Source of the DNA: Acidobacteria bacterium UBA6911
Lineage (GTDB): Bacteria > Acidobacteriota > UBA6911
Direction: 5' to 3'
NCBI GenBank assembly: GCA_002451015.1
Contig: DKBB01000033.1
Coordinates: 1 to 14,429, forward strand
Length of the DNA: 14,429 bases
Both the position numbers and the translations under genes were made by a program. The notes under the pieces are model-generated. The model did not search any database and was not told where the DNA came from. It saw nothing but the letters and a program-made list of their open reading frames with translations. This document shows positions 5,840-13,714 of this stretch, piece after piece (the stretch's first letter is position 1; every line of letters begins with the position of its first letter).

Positions 5840-7708
5840 ATGATATCATTTTTCAACCATTTAAAACCCCTGGGATTACTTACATTTCTCCTGCTCGTCA
5901 CGGGAATCGGCGGATGTTCGTCCGGAGGCTCCTCCTCCCTGAGTGCCGTCGATGAAGGTGAAATCATCGTCAGTTTAACCGATGCCGCCGGAGACTTTAC
6001 AAGCTACACAGTGGATGTGATCTCCCTGAATCTGACAAAAGCGAACGGGGCGAAAGTGTCCGTCCTCCCCCTCTCGACACGGATCGATTTTGCTCAATAC
6101 ACAGAAATGACCGAGTTCCTCACGGCGGCAACCGTACCGGCAGGAACTTATGTGGCGGCCACCATGACCCTCGATTTCCGGAATGCGGTTATCTGGGTGG
6201 AAAATGACATCGGCGAAAGTGTGCCGGCCGCGGCAATCGTCGGCGAAACCGGTGAACCGGTTACGACCCTGGAAGTTTCAGTCCAGTTGGAAGACAGGAA
6301 CAGGCTTACCATCGTACGGGGAATTGCAAAGCACCTGATGCTGGATTTTGACCTGCAGGCTTCCAACCATGTCAATTTTGACGATCCTGAAAATCCCGTC
6401 CTGACCGTGGATCCTTTCCTGGTCGCAGATGTCGACCGAACCCGGCCGGACACGATCCATCGTATGCGGGGATTGCTTGACGAAGTAAATTTGAGTGAAA
6501 GCAGCTTTTCGGTGATACTCCGCCCCTTTTACTGTGCACTCACCGACAGCCACAGGCTTTTCGGAATCCGCTCCGTACTGACGGATGCCGAAACAATCTT
6601 TCACATTGACGAGGATGTTTTACAAGGCCCGGAAGGATTGGAGGCGCTTGCCGGCCTTGATTACCTGACTCCGGTCGTTGCCCTGGGCAGTCTTCAGTTC
6701 CATCCCCTTCGCTTTGAAGCCTGGGAAATCTATGCCGGGACCTGCGTACCGGGCGCGGATCTGGACGTCGTAAGCGGATGGGTTGTCGCACGCACCGGGG
6801 ATACCTTGACTGTAAAAGGGGCAAGCCTGATACGGTCCGGAAGCAGCTTTGCCTTCAACAACGAGGCCACGGTACAGGTCGCCGAAACGACGGCGGTCAG
6901 ACGTCAGGTCAGCAGCGCTGACTATTCAAAGGACGATATATCCGTCGGTCAGCATATCGTAGCGTTCGGCACCCTGACCGACGTGGATCCCGAACACCTT
7001 GTAATGGATGCCACGGAGGGAATGGTCCGGATGATGATGACGACTATTCGCGGCATTGTTGTCTCCCTTGCCGAAGGGAACCCGGATGTCCAGCTTACTC
7101 TGGAACTGCAGTCCATCGGGAAATTCAGAGTCGGAAATTTTGATTTCACCGGCACAGGTAAAGACACTAAGGATAATGCCTCTCCGAACAGCTACGAAAT
7201 TTATACCGGCAATCTGAACCTTTCGGAAGTTACAGCCGGTATGCCGGTCAAACTGAAAGGATTTGTGGGGCCTTTCGGTATGGCGCCGCCCGATTTTTCC
7301 GCCTACACATTGATAGATGTAACCGACCTCTCAGCTTTCGTCAGGATCAACTGGTCACCGGCAACCGACACCCCGTTTACCGATCTGTCTACAGACGGCC
7401 TGCCTGTAAACCTGGATGGAACCGGTATGCTGCATTATCTGGTGCGGGGCAGTGTCGTGACCGATCTCTACGATCTTCCGGCGGCGCCCGTAATCGTTCC
7501 GGATGCCGATGGTGAAGGCTTGTTTATCCTGAAACACAACCGGGAGATTGAAGTTCGCACCCAGTTCGATGACTTCGTGGCGCGGATTGAAAAGCTGCTC
7601 GGAGAAGGTTATGCGGCAAGAAAATTGAGCGCCCGGGGACAATTTGATGATACCGAAGTTGTCCTTACCGCCGATGTCGTCGAAGTCCAACTCTCGATGG
7701 TTCCGTAA
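5840..7708 (+). CDS. large DUF4382-type lipoprotein
   Basis: A 622-residue cell-envelope lipoprotein of unknown function. The signal peptide has a hydrophobic core at residues 10-22 and a lipobox ending in Gly-Gly-Cys26, followed by a Ser/Gly linker. Residues about 38-195 resemble DUF4382 (start GEIIVSLTDAAGD, with V-P-A-G-T-Y-V at 99-105), a beta-rich domain frequent in exported proteins of deltaproteobacteria. The remainder is a chain of beta-rich modules: one near 205-300, one near 308-390 (VSGWVVARTGDTLTVKG, ending DISVGQHIVAFGTL), one near 402-495, and a last at 530-622. Their shape recalls DUF5666-like repeats. No catalytic motif is visible; apart from Cys26 there are cysteines at 232 and 302. 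It is 154 bp downstream of the radical SAM gene on the same strand and ends at a strong hairpin. Confidence 0.8.
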   Translation: MISFFNHLKPLGLLTFLLLVTGIGGCSSGGSSSLSAVDEGEIIVSLTDAAGDFTSYTVDVISLNLTKANGAKVSVLPLSTRIDFAQYTEMTEFLTAATVPAGTYVAATMTLDFRNAVIWVENDIGESVPAAAIVGETGEPVTTLEVSVQLEDRNRLTIVRGIAKHLMLDFDLQASNHVNFDDPENPVLTVDPFLVADVDRTRPDTIHRMRGLLDEVNLSESSFSVILRPFYCALTDSHRLFGIRSVLTDAETIFHIDEDVLQGPEGLEALAGLDYLTPVVALGSLQFHPLRFEAWEIYAGTCVPGADLDVVSGWVVARTGDTLTVKGASLIRSGSSFAFNNEATVQVAETTAVRRQVSSADYSKDDISVGQHIVAFGTLTDVDPEHLVMDATEGMVRMMMTTIRGIVVSLAEGNPDVQLTLELQSIGKFRVGNFDFTGTGKDTKDNASPNSYEIYTGNLNLSEVTAGMPVKLKGFVGPFGMAPPDFSAYTLIDVTDLSAFVRINWSPATDTPFTDLSTDGLPVNLDGTGMLHYLVRGSVVTDLYDLPAAPVIVPDADGEGLFILKHNREIEVRTQFDDFVARIEKLLGEGYAARKLSARGQFDDTEVVLTADVVEVQLSMVP

Positions 7709-7732
7709 GCACTGAAGGTTCATGCTAAAACC

Positions 7733-7774
7733 GGAAGGCCCGTTTCCTGTTATAAGACAGGAGACGGGCTTTCC
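7733..7774. terminator. hairpin terminator between convergent genes
   Basis: Two 18-nt arms (7733-7750 and 7757-7774) pair at 16 of 18 positions around a 6-nt loop (TATAAG). The arms carry the G/C-rich core GGCCCGT/ACGGGC. On the minus strand the hairpin is followed by GGTTTTAGC; on the plus strand it is followed by AATTTC. It lies 24 bp past the lipoprotein stop and 62 bp past the end of the convergent Nim-like gene, so it probably serves both, with short U-tracts only. Confidence 0.8.
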
Positions 7775-7836
7775 AATTTCAAACGTTCTGGCAGCAGGTA
7801 CGGCAACCGGGACTATCCTTCAGTTTTCACAAAGAA

Positions 7837-8301
7837 TCATTGTTTCCGTGCTTTACCGGTCACTTTATTGATTGCAATCATGAATACTCTGGTCTCTTGC
7901 CTTGATTTCTCGATATATATTTTCCCTTTTTGAATATATTCCGGAGAATACTTATACAACAGTCCTTCCAGGGCGGTCTGTTTGCCCTCATCAAACACCT
8001 CTTCAATCTCTCCCTCGACGATTACGCTTTCATATTCAGTACTGAATTTATCCGGTAATATGCGGGTGTTCCCTACGACACAGAACGAGACGGATTTATT
8101 CTTGAGGATATTGTCAACAGTCTGTCCTTCAACAGCACAATGAATAAATATCCCGCTATCGATAACACAATAGTTCAGAGGCACTCCATAAGGCCTGCCA
8201 TTTTCAGTGACTGTCGACAGTATGCCGTATTCGGCCTTCTTTAATATTTCCATTGCTTCTTCTCGCGCAACGGCACGATCTTTTCTGCGCATTTCTTTCA
8301 T
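7837..8301 (-). CDS. NimA-like FMN-binding protein (pyridoxamine 5'-phosphate oxidase superfamily)
   Basis: A 154-residue cytoplasmic protein with the split-barrel flavin-binding fold. The N-terminal K-E-M-R-R-K-D-R is typical of the NimA-like branch, as are G-I-L-S-T-V at 26-31, G-V-P-L-N-Y at 39-44, I-H-C-A-V-E-G at 53-59, V-S-F-C-V-V at 71-76 and K-Y-S-P-E-Y at 117-122. Members bind FMN and some reduce 5-nitroimidazole drugs, but most are uncharacterised, so nitroreductase activity is only possible here. The start ATG at 8301 gives the standard family N-terminus; the ribosome site (GGTGG) is weak. It stands alone on the minus strand, separated from the hydrolase gene upstream by 208 bp with a compound inverted repeat. 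It converges with the lipoprotein gene at a shared terminator. Confidence 0.88.
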   Translation of the reverse strand: MKEMRRKDRAVAREEAMEILKKAEYGILSTVTENGRPYGVPLNYCVIDSGIFIHCAVEGQTVDNILKNKSVSFCVVGNTRILPDKFSTEYESVIVEGEIEEVFDEGKQTALEGLLYKYSPEYIQKGKIYIEKSRQETRVFMIAINKVTGKARKQ

Positions 8302-8323
8302 CTGTCACCACCAGAGATGAGGT

Positions 8324-8376
8324 ATCCGAAATACGGTACCGGATAGGATTTCCAAGAGCATCCTCTTATTTCGGAT
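8324..8376. repeat. compound inverted repeat upstream of the Nim-like gene
   Basis: A perfect 10-bp inverted repeat, ATCCGAAATA (8324-8333) and TATTTCGGAT (8367-8376), encloses a second pair, AGGAT (8345-8349) and ATCCT (8360-8364), and the palindrome CGGTACCG (8334-8341). It could fold as a stem with an inner hairpin in the leader of the Nim-like gene, or act as a terminator of the hydrolase gene. No T-run follows on either side, which argues against a simple intrinsic terminator. The rest of the 8302-8509 gap shows no open frame or other structure. Confidence 0.6.
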
Positions 8377-8509
8377 CGCGAGCCGATGTGCTCCGTTTAC
8401 ACTGACCGGACACACTAGGTTTAGCCCGCAGTTTAGTATGCACGTTTCTGAGAATCATTCACGCCTTAATGGGTATTTCGCTGGATGAATGTTGTAGAAC
8501 TTTTAATCT

Positions 8510-9460
8510 TCAGGAGACGGGACGAATCTTCAGGCCGGCATTCTGTGACGGTGAAAATTCCTTAAGAAAGCCGTCAACAGTTCTAATAAACCTGCGGGGA
8601 TCGTGAACTAGCAGGTCCTCATGTTCCGCTCCGGGAAAGAACACAAGCCGTTTGGGCTCGGGAATGCTCTGAAACAGTTTCTCAACTTCCTCTGTTTTCA
8701 GCTCCTTTTCGGAATCACCCGCCAGCACAAGGACCGGACAGCGTATCGACTCCAGTGCTTTTGTGGGATTGAGATCCTCCACCGGCAACCGGAAAACGTG
8801 TTTTCCCATAAACTCCATAGGGCGCGCGACAAAAGGCACCAAAGGGATTGGAATGTGTTTTCCCAGACGATTTTCCAGGGCCTGCCTGATATTGTCATAG
8901 CAGGATTCAAGAATAACCCAATCAGGATTTATCGATTCATAAGCCACGGCATAGGCCGCAGCAGCGGCTCCCATGGAGACTCCATCGATACCGATTTCCA
9001 CCGGCTGTCTGCGGTGAATAAGCCGGATGAACTCTATCGCCGCTTTTATATCCTTACGCTCGTTGAAACCGTACGAGACCCGTGTGGACTCGCTACCGCC
9101 ATGTCCCCGGAAATGAAGAATCAGTACGTGGTAACCGCGCCGGATAAAAAAACGCCGCCTGCTGTTCATCACTTCCCGATCCGATCGATATCCATGCAGC
9201 AGTAAAACCCAGCGTTTCAGGGTTGTCTTGTGGGACCATTGCACCCATGCATGCAGCTTGATCCCATCGGAGGTCTTCAACGATATCCGCTCCAGTTTTC
9301 CGAAACTTATTCGATCGATACAATCGTAATTTCTTTTGGAGCCGGGCCGCACCATAACCCATGCAGCGATCAAGCTTCCTATTGCAAATGCACCCAGGAA
9401 CCCTCCGGATGCATAAAGAAATATCTTACCCGCTTTCTTTGCAATGGATTGCGATTTCAT
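8510..9460 (-). CDS. membrane-anchored alpha/beta hydrolase
   Basis: A 316-residue serine hydrolase of the alpha/beta fold, probably tethered to the inner membrane by the hydrophobic segment at residues 13-37. Visible catalytic elements are the oxyanion H-G at 89-90, the nucleophile elbow G-V-S-M-G with Ser162, Asp249 in L-A-G-D-S, and His280 in G-A-E-H-E-D. The R-G-H-G-G-S motif at 118-123 is typical of the COG1073-like group (peptidase S9/BEM46-type). Substrate cannot be deduced; esters or peptides are both known in the superfamily. The start ATG at 9460 is chosen because the membrane anchor follows directly; no clear ribosome site is seen (AAATAAAAGT precedes it). It is not tightly linked to either neighbour: 208 bp to the Nim-like gene and 198 bp from the acyl-CoA synthetase. 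Confidence 0.88.
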   Translation of the reverse strand: MKSQSIAKKAGKIFLYASGGFLGAFAIGSLIAAWVMVRPGSKRNYDCIDRISFGKLERISLKTSDGIKLHAWVQWSHKTTLKRWVLLLHGYRSDREVMNSRRRFFIRRGYHVLILHFRGHGGSESTRVSYGFNERKDIKAAIEFIRLIHRRQPVEIGIDGVSMGAAAAAYAVAYESINPDWVILESCYDNIRQALENRLGKHIPIPLVPFVARPMEFMGKHVFRLPVEDLNPTKALESIRCPVLVLAGDSEKELKTEEVEKLFQSIPEPKRLVFFPGAEHEDLLVHDPRRFIRTVDGFLKEFSPSQNAGLKIRPVS

Positions 9461-9597
9461 ACTTTTATTTTAATGCTTTTCCCGTATCGACAACAAGTTT
9501 TCTACGGCTTCGATGTATAGAAAAGACTTCCCATTCAGATACACATTATTACAAATAACAGAATCGGCAAACTGCCAGACGGAGCTTTAGGTAATTT

Positions 9598-9627
9598 GGG
9601 GCACACCTGGAAAATACCTGGCGCCCC
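9598..9627 (-). terminator. possible terminator after the beta-oxidation operon
   Basis: On the minus strand GGGGCGC pairs with GTGCCCC (7 bp including one G-U pair) around a 16-nt loop, 31 bp past the acyl-CoA synthetase stop. What follows is AAATTACC and not a T-run, so it is a weak candidate. The rest of the 9461-9658 gap shows no gene. Confidence 0.35.
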
Positions 9628-9658
9628 TGCTCCATCATGAATCGGAGAAAAGCGCCGT

Positions 9659-11569
9659 TCAGTGCCCTTCGTAAAGAAGCTCCACTTCCTGTTCAAATCT
9701 CTCAAGCAGTTGTTTCCGCCTCAATTTCAGGGTCGTGGTAATCAATCCATCCTGCATTCTCCACGGAGAGAGCATAGCGTGAACCCGCCTGACCTTAGTA
9801 TATCCCGGGAAACGGGCCATCATACGGGCGATCTCGGCCAGGAGGATTTTTCCCGTAGGCTCGTCGTTAAGGTATTCCAGTCGGTCCCGGGGTATGGCGT
9901 GATCCGCCGCCAGCTTTTCCCACTGCGGGCGATTGAGCACTACCAGGGCCGCCAGATAGGGCCTGCCTTCACCCACGATCATTACCTGCTCGAATAAAGG
10001 ATTCACCGCTATAGCCAGCTCCAGGTCTCCCGGGGGCACTTTTTCGCCGTTGGAAAGAACTATGATTTCCTTGATCCGGCCCACAATGGCAAGGTGGCCG
10101 TTGCCATCCACCCGTGCAACGTCACCGGTATGAAAATACGCCTCTTCGTCCACAGCGGCGTCCGTCGCGTCCCCATTGCGCCAGTATCCGATCATTACGT
10201 TCGGCCCCCGGACCAACAACTCACCGTCGGCGGCGACAACGGACTCGAGCCCCGGGAGGGGCCGTCCCACCGTCGACGGATCGTTGTCGTATGTAGTGTT
10301 GACCGAAATCACCGGGCTGGTTTCAGTCATTCCGTATCCCTGCAGGAGATTCAATCCCAACCCGATAAATAGACGGGCGATGGAAAACGACAGTGGAGCT
10401 CCTCCGCTGATCGACACGCGCAATCGGCCGCCGAGCAGACGCATCAGGCGTTTTGCTATGATCCTGTTCAGAATCGGCCACATCAGCAAAAGAGGACTCC
10501 AGGGTGCACGTCCCTGGAGATGGAGAAACCGCCGCCATCCCGTATGGACCGAGAAGTGGAAAAGCCGGCGGGCCAGGGCCGTTTTTTTCTCAAGACCCAC
10601 CGCTATTTTCCGGTGGATTCGCTCGTAGATGCGAGGCACGGAAATCAGCACCGTCGGGCGTATCTCCAGGAGGTCCTCGGCCAGTTTGTCGATCGATCGG
10701 ACATACGCGACGCATGCACCGGCCATCATCGGGATGTAATAGCCAACCGTGCGTTCAAATGTATGGGAAAGAGGCAGGAAGGATAAAAACAGGTCTTCAC
10801 GATAAATGGGTTCCCGTTGGAGACATGCGAAAGCATTCTCGAGTATATTGGCGTGCGACAACATCACTCCCTTCGGATTGCCCGTGGTACCCGAGGTGTA
10901 AACGATGGTTGCCAGATCGGTCGATTCCCGGCGGTTAATACAGTATCCCCTATCTTCATCCGGCAGCCAGGCTGCAAGGTCCGAAAGGCAGGGTGCGCAA
11001 TGTGTATCTTTCTCCGGGCTGCCACAGAATTCGGTCTCGACGCTGTCTCCTTGAAACTCTTTTCCAGTGTGCGGTCTCTCCGGCGCCCCGTTGCTTCCCT
11101 GCGAATACGGGGAACATGCCCGGTTCAATGCAACCACTCTTTCGATTTGGGGCAATTGCGTCTCAATTTCTCCGAGGCGCGTCCATTGCTCTGCATCTTC
11201 TACCAGGACAACCCGGGAGCCGGTTTCCTTCAGGATAAAGATGATGTTCTCCGACCTGTCATCGGAGAAAAGAGGCACCGTTACAAGCCCGAGCCCGAGG
11301 GCAGCCAGGTCGAAGAGAACCCATTCCACACAATTTCTCAGCATCACAGCCACTCGATCGCCGGGCTGCAGGCTCTCACGTTCAAGAGCAGCCTGCCAAC
11401 GGGCTGCGAGCCGGAGCATCTCCAGCCACGTGATCGTTTCGAATTTTTGTTTTTCGGAGCTGTGGCGCTGGTAAGCGCCCGCATGCGGCGTTCGTCTGAC
11501 ACGTTCACGAAACAGGCCTGCGATCGTTGCGGCGGTTTCCGGATCAATGACGTCGGGAGTTTGTAGCAT
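9659..11569 (-). CDS. long-chain acyl-CoA synthetase (AMP-forming)
   Basis: A 636-residue adenylate-forming enzyme that activates fatty acids to acyl-CoA with ATP, feeding the beta-oxidation genes upstream. The phosphate-binding motif T-S-G-T-T-G-N-P-K-G is at residues 225-234, the G-Y-G-M-T-E-T-S-P motif at 411-419, the ribose-binding T-G-D at 481-483, and the hinge G-R-I-K-E-I-I at 497-503. The C-terminus T-T-T-L-K-L-R-R-K at 611-619 carries the likely catalytic lysine (Lys615), as in the COG1022 (FAA1/FadD15-like) branch. Residues about 151-195 form a polar linker, rich in Gly, Ser, Pro and Cys, before the adenylation core. It looks longer than I would expect and has no recognisable motif. 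The start ATG at 11569 is 41 bp after the FadJ-like stop; the ribosome site is weak. Confidence 0.93.
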   Translation of the reverse strand: MLQTPDVIDPETAATIAGLFRERVRRTPHAGAYQRHSSEKQKFETITWLEMLRLAARWQAALERESLQPGDRVAVMLRNCVEWVLFDLAALGLGLVTVPLFSDDRSENIIFILKETGSRVVLVEDAEQWTRLGEIETQLPQIERVVALNRACSPYSQGSNGAPERPHTGKEFQGDSVETEFCGSPEKDTHCAPCLSDLAAWLPDEDRGYCINRRESTDLATIVYTSGTTGNPKGVMLSHANILENAFACLQREPIYREDLFLSFLPLSHTFERTVGYYIPMMAGACVAYVRSIDKLAEDLLEIRPTVLISVPRIYERIHRKIAVGLEKKTALARRLFHFSVHTGWRRFLHLQGRAPWSPLLLMWPILNRIIAKRLMRLLGGRLRVSISGGAPLSFSIARLFIGLGLNLLQGYGMTETSPVISVNTTYDNDPSTVGRPLPGLESVVAADGELLVRGPNVMIGYWRNGDATDAAVDEEAYFHTGDVARVDGNGHLAIVGRIKEIIVLSNGEKVPPGDLELAIAVNPLFEQVMIVGEGRPYLAALVVLNRPQWEKLAADHAIPRDRLEYLNDEPTGKILLAEIARMMARFPGYTKVRRVHAMLSPWRMQDGLITTTLKLRRKQLLERFEQEVELLYEGH

Positions 11570-11610
11570 GCAGTATCCAGTCTTTCAGTTCAGATTACCT
11601 CAGAGCGATT

Positions 11611-13701
11611 TCAATCTGTCGCAGAGCCATCGTTGACCGCGACGGTATTTTTTGCAATATGTGTTTTGAAGTCGTGCCATCCGCTGTCGGGATGAAAACG
11701 TCGGCCGTATTTCGGTTCAAGCTTTTTGAGCCGGGCAAGAACCGCATCGACACCCATGGCGCGGATATAGTGCAGCGGCCCGCCGAGGAAAGGGGCGAAA
11801 CCGACGCCGAAGATGGCGCCCGCATCCAGCAGATCCGCGTCCGGCACAATCCTTTCCCTCCAGCACGCAATTGCTTCGTTCAGAAGAGGCAGTATCAGTC
11901 GATCCTGTCGATCCTCATCCGGAGACCTTCCTTTTTTTCTTATCGAAGCCACCCTCTTTTCCTTTTTGTGGTTATAAAAACCCCGACCGCTCTTTTTACC
12001 CAGCCGACCCGTCTCCACAAGCTTTTCAAGCCGTTTCGGAATCTCTACATTGAAATGCCCGGACAGAATCCGTCCCACGGAGAGACAGATATCCAGCCCC
12101 ACCGTGTCGGCAAGCAGGATGGGACCCATCGGCATGCCGAATTCCAGTGCGGCCCGGTCGATATCCTCAGCAGGAATCCCCTCCTGCTCCATGCGGACTG
12201 CTTCCAGCAGGTAGGGTGTAAGAATCCGGTTTATCAGGAAACCGGGAGAACTGGCAACCGTGAGCGGCAATCGCCCGATCTCGGAAACAAAACGAATCGC
12301 ACTCAGGAACCTGCCGCCATCTACAGCTTCTCCCCGCACCACCTCCACCAACTGCATCTTCGCGACCGGATTGAAGAAGTGGAGTCCAACAAACCTTTCC
12401 GGATGCTGCAGGGACTCGGCCAGTACTTCCAGAGGGATGCTCGAAGTATTGGTAGCCAGCAGGGCGTCCCTGCGCATCCTCGGTTCGACCTCCCGATACA
12501 ATGCGCGTTTTGCCGATGCATCTTCGAAAATCGCTTCTATAACAATATCGGCCCGCAAAATGCCGTCCCCCTTCAGGTCCGGGATAAAGCGGTCGAGTGC
12601 CTCTTCCACTCGGCGTTGGTCCTTAAGCTTTTTTTGGAAGAGACTGGACGCGCGTTTGTAGGCGCCGGCAAGCCTCTGCGGCTCGACATCCTGGATGGTT
12701 ACATGGAAACCCTTCAGGGCGCACCATGCGGCGATGTCTCCTCCCATTGTTCCTCCCCCGACTACATGAACGGATCGGGGTACCAAAGCCCCCTGTCGCC
12801 CCTGGGTTCGAATCCGTTCCTGGAGAAAAAACACCCGTGCCAGGTTTCGCGCCGTGTCGCCGGTGACAAGACGCGCGACCGAACGGGCTTCCTCCCGGGC
12901 CATAACGGCCTGGTTGCCGCCATACCTTTCCCACAAATCGATGAGAGCGTAGGGCGCCGGATAGTGGTTCCTGTCCGCACGTTCGGCAATCATCCGTCGA
13001 AATATCCACGACAGCAATGACCGACCGGGACGCAATCTGTACAGGGCATTCCGGAAAACGCCTTTTCTTTTTGAAGGAGGACGAGACAGTACCGACCTCA
13101 CTGCGTTTTTCCACTGTCGTTCCGGTACAACATAGTCCAACAGCCCGATTCCCCTTGCCTGTCGTGCGGTTATGGTTCTTCCGCTCAGCATAAGATCGAA
13201 AGCCTGTCGCGGACCGATCAGGCCAATCAGGCGTACCGTTCCTCCGAATCCGGGATGGATGCCCAGTTTTACTTCCGGCAAGCCGAGTCCGGCGGTCGGG
13301 GAATCCACCGCAATCCGGTATTTGCAGGCAAGAGCCAGTTCCAGGCCCCCTCCCAGGCAGAATCCGTGAATCAGACACACGGTAGGAATCGAAAGCTGCT
13401 CAATCCGGTCAAATATCCTGTGAACCCGCTCGACGAGCTCCCTCGCCTCTGTAGAATCGGCTATGGAGGAGAACTCCGTAATGTCGGCGCCGGCAATGAA
13501 TCCACCTTCCTTCCCGGAACGGATAACCACTCCCTTCGGGCGCATCCTGAGGATGTCGATCACCTGTTGATCCAATTCTTCCAGGACCTCGCGGGAGAGT
13601 GTGTTGATTTCCCTGTCCGCCCGATCCAAAATGAGCCAGAGGATTCCATCCGCGTCCAGGTTCACTTTCCAGTGCCTGCAGTAACCATGATCAGGTTTCA
13701 T
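11611..13701 (-). CDS. fadJ: bifunctional enoyl-CoA hydratase / 3-hydroxyacyl-CoA dehydrogenase (FadJ/FadB type)
   Basis: Alpha subunit of the fatty-acid oxidation complex, doing the hydration and NAD-dependent second oxidation steps of beta-oxidation in the cytoplasm. In the 696-residue product the crotonase domain comes first: A-G-A-D-I at about 70-74, then the H-G-F-C-L-G-G-G-L-E motif with Glu121 and L-P-E-V-K with Glu143, matching catalytic Glu119 and Glu139 of FadB. The dehydrogenase Rossmann site G-G-G-T-M-G-G is at 315-321. The catalytic pair His441 (G-L-H-F-F-N-P) and Glu453 (L-V-E-V-V) has the same 12-residue spacing as in FadB (450/462). I chose ATG 13701 over an upstream TTG at 13725, which would overlap the thiolase. 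AGAGAGG sits 4 nt before it, 13 bp after the thiolase stop. FadJ against FadB cannot be decided from sequence alone. Confidence 0.94.
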   Translation of the reverse strand: MKPDHGYCRHWKVNLDADGILWLILDRADREINTLSREVLEELDQQVIDILRMRPKGVVIRSGKEGGFIAGADITEFSSIADSTEARELVERVHRIFDRIEQLSIPTVCLIHGFCLGGGLELALACKYRIAVDSPTAGLGLPEVKLGIHPGFGGTVRLIGLIGPRQAFDLMLSGRTITARQARGIGLLDYVVPERQWKNAVRSVLSRPPSKRKGVFRNALYRLRPGRSLLSWIFRRMIAERADRNHYPAPYALIDLWERYGGNQAVMAREEARSVARLVTGDTARNLARVFFLQERIRTQGRQGALVPRSVHVVGGGTMGGDIAAWCALKGFHVTIQDVEPQRLAGAYKRASSLFQKKLKDQRRVEEALDRFIPDLKGDGILRADIVIEAIFEDASAKRALYREVEPRMRRDALLATNTSSIPLEVLAESLQHPERFVGLHFFNPVAKMQLVEVVRGEAVDGGRFLSAIRFVSEIGRLPLTVASSPGFLINRILTPYLLEAVRMEQEGIPAEDIDRAALEFGMPMGPILLADTVGLDICLSVGRILSGHFNVEIPKRLEKLVETGRLGKKSGRGFYNHKKEKRVASIRKKGRSPDEDRQDRLILPLLNEAIACWRERIVPDADLLDAGAIFGVGFAPFLGGPLHYIRAMGVDAVLARLKKLEPKYGRRFHPDSGWHDFKTHIAKNTVAVNDGSATD

Positions 13702-13705
13702 CTGA

Positions 13706-13712
13706 CCTCTCT
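13706..13712 (-). promoter_or_regulatory. ribosome binding site deciding the FadJ-like start
   Basis: Read on the minus strand, AGAGAGG lies 4 nt before ATG 13701. It favours this ATG over the TTG at 13725, eight codons further upstream, which has no such site and lies inside the thiolase gene. Confidence 0.7.
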
Positions 13713-13714
13713 CA

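Noticed and set aside
9469..9498. Minus-strand TTGTTG / TAAAAT promoter before the alpha/beta hydrolase
   Set aside because: The -10 would end within about 7 nt of the start codon, leaving essentially no leader, and the -35 is poor.
11659..13020. Long plus-strand open frame of 453 codons
   Set aside because: It lies antisense to the FadJ-like gene, whose domains and catalytic residues are intact; the plus-strand translation has no recognisable domain.
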